In this document: positions 31,059 to 38,100 of the stretch, one piece after another
Layout of the letters: each line of letters starts with the position of its first letter
How positions within the stretch are numbered: the first letter of the stretch is position 1
DNA from: Ruminococcus sp.
Lineage (GTDB): Bacteria; Bacillota; Clostridia; Oscillospirales; Ruminococcaceae
Length of the DNA stretch: 38,100 bases
Direction of reading: 5' to 3'
Assembly (NCBI RefSeq): GCF_019417665.1
Contig: NZ_DXUU01000009.1
Span: 1-38,100 of the forward strand
Made by a program: the position numbers and the translations under genes
The notes under the pieces: generated by a model
What the model was told of the DNA's origin: nothing
Database searches by the model: none
The model's input: only the letters and a program-made list of their open reading frames with translations

Positions 31059-31809
31059 TATCCTCACTGAAAAAAACACCTTACAGGAGGTCTATGTGCG
31101 TGGTGCAAAAAAAGCTTCCGCTTCAGGTACTTCCACCACCCAGCTGTTTTCCTATGCCACGTTCAGCGTACAGCAGCGGCAGAACCGATTCTATCTGGAC
31201 AGCACCGATCCGATCCGTATTTTTTACCGGCTCCGGGAATCTCTGTCCAGGCTGAGTCTTGCCATGTATTTCAGCGAATTGCTGCGGCAGAGCGTCCGGG
31301 AATATCACAACCCTGGTGAGAACTGCGAGGTCATGCGTCTAGCACTCAATACCCTGCACTATCTGGAAAATGGACAACGGGAGGAGGGCCTTCTGAAACC
31401 CGTTTTTGAACTGCGCCTTATGACAGAACTGGGTATGATGCCCGACCTGCTCATGTGCCGCTGCTGCGGCAAATTTTTACCAAAACGGCTCTATTTCTCC
31501 GTGGAAGAGGGCTGTTTTTCTTGTCAGGACTGCGGTGCACCTAAAACGGCATATGCACCCATTCTGCTCCGTGCACCGGCTTTGCAGGCAATGCGGCATA
31601 TGATATTCGCCGATTTCTCCCGACTGTACAACTTCCGCCTGGGTGCGGAAAACCTTGCCGCCGTCCAGCTGTGCGCCGAACGCTTCGTGCGCTATCATCT
31701 GGATGTGCGGCTGGATACATTGGAATTTTACCACAAGATCACAACACCACTTCAGCTCATGGAGGAAACAACTCATGAACCAACATCATCAGATACTGGA
31801 ATTTCATAA
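30994..31809 (+). CDS. recO: DNA repair protein RecO
   Basis: The protein has 271 residues from the ATG at 30994, behind AAGGAG. It has an N-terminal OB fold (METYRGLVLAQRTAGDRGKF-like start, 1-80), a helical domain and a zinc site C155/C158 with C177/C180. RecO loads RecA on SSB-coated single-stranded DNA together with RecR. The gene starts inside yqzL, and its end overlaps the mutS2 start by 35 bp, so the cluster is tightly packed. Confidence 0.93.
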   Translation: METYRGLVLAQRTAGDRGKFIDILTEKNTLQEVYVRGAKKASASGTSTTQLFSYATFSVQQRQNRFYLDSTDPIRIFYRLRESLSRLSLAMYFSELLRQSVREYHNPGENCEVMRLALNTLHYLENGQREEGLLKPVFELRLMTELGMMPDLLMCRCCGKFLPKRLYFSVEEGCFSCQDCGAPKTAYAPILLRAPALQAMRHMIFADFSRLYNFRLGAENLAAVQLCAERFVRYHLDVRLDTLEFYHKITTPLQLMEETTHEPTSSDTGIS

Positions 31810-34159
31810 AATACTGGATATGCTGGCGAACCTGTCCGCCAACGATATCACACGGGAAAAAGTCAGAGCGATCACCCCTACCTCTGACCTTGCAGAAGCA
31901 CGTGCCGAAATGGAGAAAACCAGTGATGCACTGAATCTCTCCATTCAGTTCGGCGCACCGCCTTTTCATGCCTTTCAGGATATGCGCATGGGACTGCGGC
32001 GTGCCAAATCCGGCGCACGGCTCTCACTGAAAGATCTGCTGGAAATTGCCACTGTCCTGCGGCAAGTGCAGTCCCTCAGTGACTGGTATGACCGCTGTGC
32101 CGGGGTAGAATCTTCTCTGGATGACCTGTTCACGCAACTGGCACCAGTGCCCTTTCTGCTGGAAAAATTAGATCGCTCTATTCTATCCGAAGAAGAAATT
32201 GCCGATGCCGCAAGTCCGGCGCTGGCGGAAATACGCCGGAAGATCGGTCGTTCCCGGCAGAAGCTCCGGGACACCCTGGACAATATGATGCGGCGGCAGG
32301 ATATTCAGGAATGCTTACAGGACAGCCGCGTCACACTCCGTGACGGCCGCTTTGTGCTGCCTGTCCGTGCGGAACACCGGGGAAAAATTCCCGGACTGGT
32401 ACATGACACCTCGGCAACGGGACAGACTTTATTTATCGAACCCATCGCCGTGGTAGACGCCAACAATGACATCCGTCTGCTGGAAATCCAGGAAACGGAG
32501 GAAATTGAGCGTATTATTGAAGAATTGTGTGCCGAATGCGGCACCTGGGCAGATGCCATGATCCGTGACCACGAGGTATGTGCGGAACTGAACCTGTACT
32601 TTGCAAAGGCACGGCTGGCGGAACAAATGCACGCCTTTGCGCCGACGCTGACAGATGACGGCGTGATCATCCTGAAAAAGGCACGCCATCCCTTGATCCC
32701 CTACAAGAAAGCCGTCCCCATCAGCTTCACTCTGGGTGATCCTTACCGTGCTCTTATTATCACTGGTCCTAATACCGGCGGTAAGACGGTTGCCTTGAAA
32801 ACCTGCGGTCTGCTGACCCTTATGGCAATGAGCGGTATGCTGATCCCGGCGGCAGAAGGCAGCCAGATCTCCGTCTTCGACCATGTGCTGGCGGATATCG
32901 GCGATACTCAGAGTATTGAGCAGAATCTTTCCACTTTCTCAGCGCATATGAGCAGTGTTATCCGCATTCTGGAACAGGCGGACGAGCATTCCCTGGTACT
33001 GCTGGACGAACTGGGTTCGGGCACAGATCCCGTAGAGGGTGCGGCGCTGGCGGAGGCGATCATTGCCCGGCTGAAAGACAACGGAGCAAAACTCATGGTC
33101 TCCACTCACTATCAGGAATTAAAGCTGTATGCCACCCAGCAGCCGGACGTGGAAAATGCGTCCTGTGAGTTCGACATTGAGACACTCCGTCCCACCTATC
33201 GGCTCATTCTCGGCTCACCCGGAAAGTCCAATGCTTTCGCCATCAGCGAAGGACTTGGTATGGCAAAGGAGATCATTACACAGGCGGAAACTCTGGTCAG
33301 CGAGGAGAATACCCGGTTTGAACAGGCTGTGGCAAAGCTGGAGGAGACCCGAAAGGAATTGGAACACGATCGGGATGCTCTGCGGCTGTCCTTGCAGCAA
33401 GCTAAGGAAAATGAGGCAAAGTTCCGGGAAGAACTAGAACGTACCCGAAAAGACCGGGAAAATATCATGGAACAGGCACGGCTAGAAGCAATGCATATTG
33501 TGGAGACCACAAAGGCACAGTCCAACGAAATGCTGACAGAACTGGAACAGCTCCGCAAGGAAAAGGAAAAAGCGTCCTTTGCAGAAGATGTTATCAGTGC
33601 AAAAGGACATGTGAAGCGCGGTTTCCGGAAGATGTATGAAACGACTAACCCAGTAACAGATACGGCAGATGAGGACTATGTGCTCCCCAGAGAATTACAG
33701 GTAGGTGACACTGTGCTTATGGCAGATACAAAGCAAAAGGCAGTCGTTGCCGGAAAGCCTGACAAAAACGGTATGGTATTCCTACAAATGGGCGCCATGC
33801 GCACCAAGGCACCAGTGGGCAAGCTGCGGCTGGTTGCCGGAGTGGAAGAAAAACAGAAGAGCCAGCAGAAACAGCGCAATTCCACCGGACGTGTTTCCGC
33901 ACAGGCGGCACGGCGAGGCACCATGGAACTGGACATCCGGGGCTGTACCTGTGACGAGGGTGTCTATCAGATGGACGCTTTCCTCGACCGGGCAGTGATG
34001 TCCCATATTGCCACAGTGACGATCATTCACGGCAAGGGCACGGGACAGCTGCGCAAAGCCATTCACCAGCGGTTGAAACAGTTGAAGTATGTGAAGACCT
34101 TCCGGCTGGGTACATTCGGCGAAGGTGAGGATGGCGTGACAATTGTCAGCCTGGAGTAA
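31775..34159 (+). CDS. mutS2: Endonuclease MutS2
   Basis: The protein has 794 residues from the ATG at 31775, behind GGAGG. It has the MutS core, a clamp region, Walker A GPNTGGKT near residue 330, Walker B DELGSGTDP near 413, a long coiled coil (about 520-625), a KOW-like segment (about 640-700) and a C-terminal Smr nuclease domain (about 717-794) with LDIRG and HGKGTG. MutS2 proteins act on branched DNA and on collided ribosomes rather than in mismatch repair. No mismatch-recognition domain is present, as expected. Confidence 0.95.
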   Translation: MNQHHQILEFHKILDMLANLSANDITREKVRAITPTSDLAEARAEMEKTSDALNLSIQFGAPPFHAFQDMRMGLRRAKSGARLSLKDLLEIATVLRQVQSLSDWYDRCAGVESSLDDLFTQLAPVPFLLEKLDRSILSEEEIADAASPALAEIRRKIGRSRQKLRDTLDNMMRRQDIQECLQDSRVTLRDGRFVLPVRAEHRGKIPGLVHDTSATGQTLFIEPIAVVDANNDIRLLEIQETEEIERIIEELCAECGTWADAMIRDHEVCAELNLYFAKARLAEQMHAFAPTLTDDGVIILKKARHPLIPYKKAVPISFTLGDPYRALIITGPNTGGKTVALKTCGLLTLMAMSGMLIPAAEGSQISVFDHVLADIGDTQSIEQNLSTFSAHMSSVIRILEQADEHSLVLLDELGSGTDPVEGAALAEAIIARLKDNGAKLMVSTHYQELKLYATQQPDVENASCEFDIETLRPTYRLILGSPGKSNAFAISEGLGMAKEIITQAETLVSEENTRFEQAVAKLEETRKELEHDRDALRLSLQQAKENEAKFREELERTRKDRENIMEQARLEAMHIVETTKAQSNEMLTELEQLRKEKEKASFAEDVISAKGHVKRGFRKMYETTNPVTDTADEDYVLPRELQVGDTVLMADTKQKAVVAGKPDKNGMVFLQMGAMRTKAPVGKLRLVAGVEEKQKSQQKQRNSTGRVSAQAARRGTMELDIRGCTCDEGVYQMDAFLDRAVMSHIATVTIIHGKGTGQLRKAIHQRLKQLKYVKTFRLGTFGEGEDGVTIVSLE

Positions 34160-34195
34160 GAAAAATTCCCGATAGCAAAGAAAAATTCTTTTTGT

Positions 34196-34440
34196 TAAGA
34201 AAAGCCGGACATACGCAGTCCAGGGTGCGTTTAGCCCTGGCACAGGTCCAGGACTACGTAAGCCCTGGTCGCCGCCCGCAGGCGGCGAAACACCCCGGCG
34301 CATCCTTTTGCGCCACGGAGAAAAGGGGTGAGAAAAGCGACAGCTTTTCGAGGGGAAAGCGGACAAGACCGCTTTCCCCTTGTAAACCGTTTTCGGCAAG
34401 TGATATTTTGCAAACGTCCCGGTGGGACGTTTGCAACGAA
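34196..34440 (+). repeat. Structured dispersed repeat, copy 3 (downstream of mutS2)
   Basis: This is the fullest copy, with the CCAGGGTGCG and AGGTCCAGGACTACG hairpins on the left, the GTCGCCGCCCGCAGGCGGCG palindrome, the AAGCGACAGCTTTTCG segment and the terminal GTCCCGGTGGGAC palindrome. It ends 16 bp before the next start codon, so it lies in the leader of the following gene. Confidence 0.8.
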
Positions 34441-34455
34441 ACAAGGAGGCACACC

Positions 34456-34926
34456 ATGCGCAGAACCGACCGGGAAATCACCGCATTTCCAGAACTTATT
34501 GCCATCCTAAAAAAATGCGACGTATGCCGTCTGGCATTCCACGACGAGCCATACCCCTACATCCTACCTCTGAATTTCGGCATGACCGTGGATGGTACGC
34601 AGCTAACGCTGTATTTTCACGGAGCAACTGTGGGTAAAAAATACGACCTCATGGCAAAAAATCCCCTGGTCAGCTTCGAAGCAGACTGTGGTCACCAGCT
34701 GATCGTCAACGAACAGGCATGCAGCTGTACCATGGCATATGAAAGCGTCATTGGGCAAGGCAGACTTGAGATCGTACCGGAAGCAGAAAAATCTCACGCA
34801 CTGACGAAAATCATGTGGCATTATCACGAGGAGAATTTTACATTTCCCCAGGAAGCCATGACGCATACTCAGGTATTCCGGCTAACGGTCACGGCAATGA
34901 CGGGAAAACGGAGGACAGCCAAATGA
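34456..34926 (+). CDS. Pyridoxamine 5'-phosphate oxidase-related flavoprotein
   Basis: The protein has 156 residues from the ATG at 34456, behind AAGGAGG. It matches the split-barrel PPOX/NimA-like family: RLAFHDEPYPYILPLNFG near 32-49, LYFHGATVGKKYD near 58-70, FEAD and a CSCTMAYESVIGQGR segment near 94-108. Members bind FMN or a related cofactor, and their substrates are often unknown. A YjbR gene overlaps its end by 4 bp, suggesting translational coupling. Confidence 0.85.
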   Translation: MRRTDREITAFPELIAILKKCDVCRLAFHDEPYPYILPLNFGMTVDGTQLTLYFHGATVGKKYDLMAKNPLVSFEADCGHQLIVNEQACSCTMAYESVIGQGRLEIVPEAEKSHALTKIMWHYHEENFTFPQEAMTHTQVFRLTVTAMTGKRRTAK

Positions 34927-35291
34927 CACCAGACCTGCATTTGCGAAAGCTTCTATTCCAATATGCAATGGATACTTACGGTACGCATCCGGAATATCTA
35001 TGGAAAAAATCACCAGACAATGCCATTCTGCGGCACAAAGAAAACGACAAGTGGTATGCAGCATTTCTGATCATTCCGGCAAAAAAGCTAGGTCTGGCCG
35101 ATGACGGATCAGTGGACGTGGTGAATGTAAAATGCAGTCCTTTGGAGATCGGGTCACTACTGCAAAAAAAGGGATTTTTCCCAGCATATCACATGAACAA
35201 GACCCATTGGGTCTCTATTCTGCTGGACGGGTCTGTCACGGAAGAGGAACTTCTATTTTTCCTCAACGCCAGCTTTGAAATAACAGAGTAA
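34923..35291 (+). CDS. YjbR/MmcQ-family protein
   Basis: The 122-residue protein has the MmcQ/YjbR fold signatures: LWKKSPDNAILRHKENDKWY (26-45), IPAKKLGL, VDVVNVKC and PAYHMNKTHWVSILLDGSV. The family is DNA-binding-like or of unknown function. GGAGG lies in the end of the previous gene and the ATG overlaps its stop (ATGA), so it is coupled to the flavoprotein. Confidence 0.88.
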   Translation: MTPDLHLRKLLFQYAMDTYGTHPEYLWKKSPDNAILRHKENDKWYAAFLIIPAKKLGLADDGSVDVVNVKCSPLEIGSLLQKKGFFPAYHMNKTHWVSILLDGSVTEEELLFFLNASFEITE

Positions 35292-35316
35292 CTGAGTAAG
35301 AAAGATGAGGTATCCC

Positions 35317-36468
35317 ATGAAAATTTGGAACGCAGTCATACATACGCAGACCGCAGCCGGCATCATCAAAAACGGCTATGTCTCCGTGGAAAACGGCAAA
35401 ATTTCCGAAGTTGCATCCGGCACACCGGAACACATTGCTCCGGAAGATATTGACGCTGGCGACTCTATATTGCTGCCAGGCTTTATCGACGCCCACACCC
35501 ACCTGGGTATTATCGAAAATGGCATTGCCTTTGAGGGCGACGACTGCAATGAAGCCACCGATCCCTTTACACCCCATCTGCGTGTCATTGACGGTGTAAA
35601 TCCCCTGGATCGCTGCTTTGAGGAGGCACGAGCTGCCGGTGTGACCACGGTCATGACTTCCCCCGGCAGCGCCAACACCTGCGGCGGTACTATGGCAATC
35701 CTTAAAACTGCCGGAAAAATGGCGGACCGGATGCAAATCGGTACAGGCATGAAGTTCGCCCTGGGAGAGAATCCCAAAAGCGTCTACAACGACCGAGACG
35801 AAACGCCTATCACACGCATGGCAACAGCGGCAATGATCCGGGAGGGACTGTCCAAGGCGCAGCGTTATCAACAGGAACTGGACTTTGCAGAAAGCGATCC
35901 GGACGAGCATATGCCGGACTATGATGCCAAATCTGAGGCGCTGCTGCCCGTGCTGGAACGAGATGTAAAAGCCCATTTCCACTGCCACCGGGCGGATGAT
36001 ATCTGCACAGCCATCCGCATTGCAAAGGAATTCAACCTGGATTATGTCATTGTGCACGGCACCGAGGGCTATGAGATCGCAGATATTCTGGCGGAAGAAC
36101 AGGTATCTGTCATTGCCGGGCCAACGCTTTGCGACCGCTGTAAACCGGAGATGCAGAAGCTTACCATACAGAACCCGGCACTGCTGCATCAGGCTGGTGT
36201 AAAAGTGGCACTGTGTACAGATCATCCGGTGATACCCATCCAGTATCTGTCCACGACAGCTGCGCTTGCGGTCAAAGGCGGCATGTCCCGGGAGGACGCC
36301 ATCTATGCCATTACCGCCGGCGCTGCGGAAATTCTCGGCGTAGAGGAGCGTGTGGGCAGCATTGCCGTTGGTATGGATGCGGATTTGCAGCTGTACCGGG
36401 GCGATCCGCTGGATCTCCTGTGCGACCCCTGGCTGGTCATGATTGACGGAAAAATCTGCGTACAATAA
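35317..36468 (+). CDS. Amidohydrolase (imidazolonepropionase-like)
   Basis: The protein has 383 residues from the ATG at 35317, behind GATGAGG. It has the amidohydrolase metal motif DAHTHLG (about 59-65), the barrel His sites FHCHRAD and VIVHGTEG, and the catalytic CTDHPV (about 303-308) that supplies the Asp. The C-terminal segment closes the composite beta domain (GSIAVGMDADLQLYRGDPL). It should hydrolyse a C-N bond in a cyclic or small amide; the exact substrate cannot be read from the sequence. A strong terminator follows. Confidence 0.9.
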   Translation: MKIWNAVIHTQTAAGIIKNGYVSVENGKISEVASGTPEHIAPEDIDAGDSILLPGFIDAHTHLGIIENGIAFEGDDCNEATDPFTPHLRVIDGVNPLDRCFEEARAAGVTTVMTSPGSANTCGGTMAILKTAGKMADRMQIGTGMKFALGENPKSVYNDRDETPITRMATAAMIREGLSKAQRYQQELDFAESDPDEHMPDYDAKSEALLPVLERDVKAHFHCHRADDICTAIRIAKEFNLDYVIVHGTEGYEIADILAEEQVSVIAGPTLCDRCKPEMQKLTIQNPALLHQAGVKVALCTDHPVIPIQYLSTTAALAVKGGMSREDAIYAITAGAAEILGVEERVGSIAVGMDADLQLYRGDPLDLLCDPWLVMIDGKICVQ

Positions 36469-36484
36469 ACGGAATCGGATATGA

Positions 36485-36523
36485 AAAACCGGCTTTCTCC
36501 TGTTTCGGGGAAAGCCGGTTTTT
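36485..36523 (+). terminator. Terminator of the amidohydrolase gene
   Basis: AACCGGCTTTC pairs with GGAAAGCCGGTT, and a T-run follows. The promoter of the next locus begins 3 bp later. Confidence 0.9.
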
Positions 36524-36525
36524 GT

Positions 36526-36554
36526 TTGACATCTGTCAGAATTTGTGATAAAAT
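36526..36554 (+). promoter_or_regulatory. Promoter of the toxin-like peptide
   Basis: TTGACA (36526-36531) and TAAAAT (36549-36554) are separated by 17 bp; the transcript would start near 36561, leaving a 76-nt leader. Confidence 0.85.
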
Positions 36555-36600
36555 AGAATGCAGAGAGCATACCATACAGCGGTAGGCGGTCAATTCCCAA

Positions 36601-36628
36601 CTCCCACACATCTCTCGATGGATGGGAG
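36601..36628 (+). promoter_or_regulatory. Leader hairpin hiding the ribosome binding site
   Basis: CTCCCA (36601-36606) pairs with TGGGAG (36623-36628), and CATC pairs with GATG inside. The right arm contains the GGGAGG ribosome binding site of the 34-residue peptide, so the leader can block its own translation. Confidence 0.7.
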
Positions 36629-36636
36629 GTGATAGT

Positions 36637-36741
36637 ATGGAAAATTATGCTACATGGCAGGACATGCTGAATTTTGCGAAGTTTTTCGTAGAACTTGCGT
36701 CCCTCATTTTCATGGTTTATTATTATCATAAAAAGAAATAA
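36637..36741 (+). CDS. 34-residue membrane peptide, putative type I toxin
   Basis: The frame encodes a short polar N-terminus (MENYATWQDMLNFAKFF), a hydrophobic helix (VELASLIFMVYYY) and a basic HKKK tail, the layout of small membrane toxins such as TxpA, BsrG or holin-like peptides. GGGAGGTG lies 9 bp before the ATG but is held in a hairpin. The stop codon falls inside a bidirectional terminator shared with a convergent antisense transcript. Toxicity is inferred from architecture only; I do not recognise the exact peptide family. Confidence 0.7.
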   Translation: MENYATWQDMLNFAKFFVELASLIFMVYYYHKKK

Positions 36742-36776
36742 CCGCCCAGCGACCAAACAGGAACGGTTATTTCTTT
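36732..36776. terminator. Bidirectional terminator shared by the peptide mRNA and the antisense RNA
   Basis: AAAGAAATAACCG (36732-36744) pairs perfectly with CGGTTATTTCTTT (36764-36776). On the minus strand TTTTTA follows; on the plus strand a weaker T-rich tail follows. The peptide stop codon is inside the left arm. Confidence 0.85.
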
Positions 36777-36819
36777 AACTTTTCTCGTGGGAGCGACCGC
36801 CTATCGGTGTGCTCTCTTC
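36732..36819 (-). ncRNA. Antisense RNA, putative type I antitoxin
   Basis: The minus-strand promoter at 36854-36826 should start an RNA near 36819 that ends at the shared terminator, about 90 nt. It overlaps the 3' end of the peptide mRNA. Its own 5' end carries AGAGAGCACACC, TAGGCGGTC and CTCCCAC, the same three blocks in the same order as the peptide mRNA leader, and the CTCCCA block is complementary to the peptide ribosome binding site. The coordinates of its ends are estimates. Confidence 0.6.
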
Positions 36820-36825
36820 TCTTAT

Positions 36826-36854
36826 AGTATAGCCGATTTTGATGGAGTTGTCAA
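36826..36854 (-). promoter_or_regulatory. Strong antisense promoter
   Basis: TTGACA (36854-36849) and TATACT (36831-36826) are separated by 17 bp on the minus strand and point at the toxin-like gene. Confidence 0.85.
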
Positions 36855-36884
36855 GTGATTTTGGAATTGCTTACAGGCAAAAAA

Positions 36885-37511
36885 TTATATCTTACTCAGC
36901 AATTCTTTTTTCTTTGCATCGTATTCTTCCTGTGTAATGATGCCTTGATCAAACAAAGTTTTCAACTTTTGAATTGTCTCAATATTGTCAGCTCCAGATG
37001 TAGATACTGGTGCAATTTTTTCAGCAGAATGACTGAAATCCTGCCATTTCTGAATTTCTGAAAGAGAAAAATTTACAAATTCTTTTGCATTTTGAACACA
37101 ATGGAATTTTATCAAACCAGATGCACTGCGGATCACAATAGTCTGACCACCACAAAGACTATCGAAAAAACTATTTTTTAGAAAAATACTGTCTATTTTA
37201 TTAGTTGGCAATTGTAACTGTTTGCAAGAAAATCCATTTGCAACTACACCATCAATTCCCTTGTCGTGAAGAACAAGCTTACACGATTCTATAGCTGACA
37301 GTGGAATATCAACAAATATAAATATGAGACCAACTACCATTAAAAAAGCCCCAAAAGCCATCAAACCATCGTCCCATGTTATTGAAGCAACAGCAAATAA
37401 AATTGCTCCAATTATCAAGATAATTATAGAAATTACAAGCACTACCTTGGGGAATCGGTTTGCTTTCATGATTGCTTTACAAATCACATTCTTATTTTCT
37501 CCGTCTTCCAT
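36885..37511 (-). CDS. Membrane protein with C-terminal SHOCT domain
   Basis: The protein has 208 residues from the ATG at 37511, which follows AGGAGG by 9 bp; a start at 37535 lacks such a site. Two transmembrane helices (about 21-46 and 51-70) are followed by a beta-rich domain resembling bacterial PH-like folds (VLHDKGIDGVV, PTNKIDSIFLK, IVIRSASGLIKFHCVQNAKEF), then a linker and a SHOCT helix pair (IQKLKTLFDQGIITQEEYDAKK, about 180-204). SHOCT segments often serve oligomerisation or anchoring. The role is unknown. It is transcribed toward the antisense promoter. Confidence 0.8.
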   Translation of the reverse strand: MEDGENKNVICKAIMKANRFPKVVLVISIIILIIGAILFAVASITWDDGLMAFGAFLMVVGLIFIFVDIPLSAIESCKLVLHDKGIDGVVANGFSCKQLQLPTNKIDSIFLKNSFFDSLCGGQTIVIRSASGLIKFHCVQNAKEFVNFSLSEIQKWQDFSHSAEKIAPVSTSGADNIETIQKLKTLFDQGIITQEEYDAKKKELLSKI

Positions 37512-37571
37512 ACAATTTATCCTCCTATCAGTCAAATCATTTCAAACAAGTGATCCAATACAGTTTCTTAT

Positions 37572-38033
37572 TTACTCTTTTTTTAGATTTCCATTTAACT
37601 TTGCTGCGATACCTTTATAGGAAAAACCAATTTCAAAATTTAGTGATTCCAATTGAAATTTACCTTGCTTCAAAAAGGCTTCTCCATCTTCCGTAATTGA
37701 AAAATGCTTGTTGCTCAGACGATCCAACTGCGGTGAATTGGGCTGGATGTATTTCTTTTCTTCCAACTGTAATAGTATCGCTTGGAATTGTTCTGCTTTC
37801 ATACCAAGAATGCGATAATCAATATATTGAAATTCTTTGCACGCTTTCAAAATATATTTCCGGACATTCTCTGTATTGATAATGGCATTATTTCCTGGAA
37901 TCAATGGCTTATTGCATTGAATCTGTACAATGCCGTCAATGATTTTCGTATCGGGCAAAATACCAGTGTCCAACCACTTGCAGAGAGTTTTATAAGAAAC
38001 ACGCCATTTCATTTTTGCTTGTTCCAGTGTCAC
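37572..38033 (-). CDS. Protein with an N-terminal helix-turn-helix, probably DNA-binding
   Basis: The 153-residue frame begins at GTG 38033, with AAAGGG 8 bp ahead. The first 35 residues (TLEQAKMKWRVSYKTLCKWL, then TGILPDTKIIDG) look like a MerR/excisionase-type winged helix that reads DNA. A second part (LGMKAEQFQAILLQLEEKKY, LSNKHFSITEDGEAFLKQGK) resembles another winged-helix segment ending at ITEDG. No named family was recognised. It lies 60 bp upstream of the SHOCT gene on the same strand and may regulate it. Confidence 0.65.
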   Translation of the reverse strand: MTLEQAKMKWRVSYKTLCKWLDTGILPDTKIIDGIVQIQCNKPLIPGNNAIINTENVRKYILKACKEFQYIDYRILGMKAEQFQAILLQLEEKKYIQPNSPQLDRLSNKHFSITEDGEAFLKQGKFQLESLNFEIGFSYKGIAAKLNGNLKKE

Positions 38034-38081
38034 ATCATCATCCCTTTCACATTCCCCCCTTTATATTACATTTTAGCATAC

Positions 38082-38100
38082 AAAAAAAAAAAAAAAAAAA
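38082..38100. other. Terminal run of A
   Basis: The window ends in 19 consecutive A after a T-rich spacer. It may be a true homopolymer or an assembly/contig-end effect. Confidence 0.6.

Overview
The window reads as a low-to-moderate GC Bacillota genome of the gut Oscillospirales/Ruminococcus type. This is an inference from three things: strong TTGACA-17-TATAAT promoters with AGGAGG-type ribosome binding sites, the gene order phoH-ybeY-era-yqzL-recO-mutS2, and an abundance of small intergenic inverted-repeat elements. The window joins two different kinds of DNA at a tRNA-Pro gene near 16.95 kb. Bases 1-16.9 kb are visibly more AT-rich and are accessory DNA; 17-36.5 kb is ordinary chromosomal housekeeping DNA; 36.5-38.1 kb is again AT-rich and accessory-like.

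Accessory half (1-16.9 kb). A type I restriction-modification operon (hsdR-hsdM-hsdS, minus strand, hsdS cut by the window edge) is followed by a tandem pair of paralogous, internally duplicated proteins of unknown function and an XRE-type repressor. Next is a plus-strand operon led by a consensus promoter at 7006: a small Cys-rich protein, a classical AAA+ ATPase and four uncharacterised proteins, three of them membrane-associated. The ATPase and two of these small proteins carry a related short C-terminal motif. A second plus-strand operon holds a zinc-finger amidoligase, a class II glutamine amidotransferase, a small partner, a DUF960 protein and two tiny ORFs. It ends at a tyrosine integrase (13.9-15.0 kb). 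Then come a small acidic unknown gene and a divergent peptide deformylase. A 16-bp inverted-repeat family (consensus ATACCACTCATRCCAC) occurs at least eleven times, only at the edges of the minus-strand cassettes between 4.2 and 16.5 kb. The 3' end of tRNA-Pro faces this region, so an island integrated at tRNA-Pro is the simplest reading.

Core half (17-36.5 kb). Two CobW/COG0523 GTPases (one fused to a YcgQ/TIGR03943-like domain, one with a long His-rich metal-binding stretch) and a class B penicillin-binding protein lie on the minus strand. Glycogen synthase, prephenate dehydrogenase and PrmA are on the plus strand; MscL and a VanY-type D,D-carboxypeptidase are on the minus strand. Then come the ribosome/RNA/DNA maintenance cluster phoH-ybeY-era-yqzL-recO-mutS2, a PPOX-type flavoprotein, a YjbR/MmcQ protein and an amidohydrolase. 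Intergenic gaps hold three copies of a structured repeat (downstream of prmA, era and mutS2), a 180-bp MITE nested in another repeat, and two copies of an AT-rich inverted repeat.

Right edge. At 36.5-36.85 kb there is a compact locus that looks like an undescribed type I toxin-antitoxin module. A 34-residue membrane peptide has its ribosome binding site in a hairpin and is transcribed convergently with a short antisense RNA from an equally strong promoter. The two RNAs share a bidirectional terminator and related 5' leaders. A SHOCT-domain membrane protein and a putative HTH protein follow, and the window ends in a run of A.
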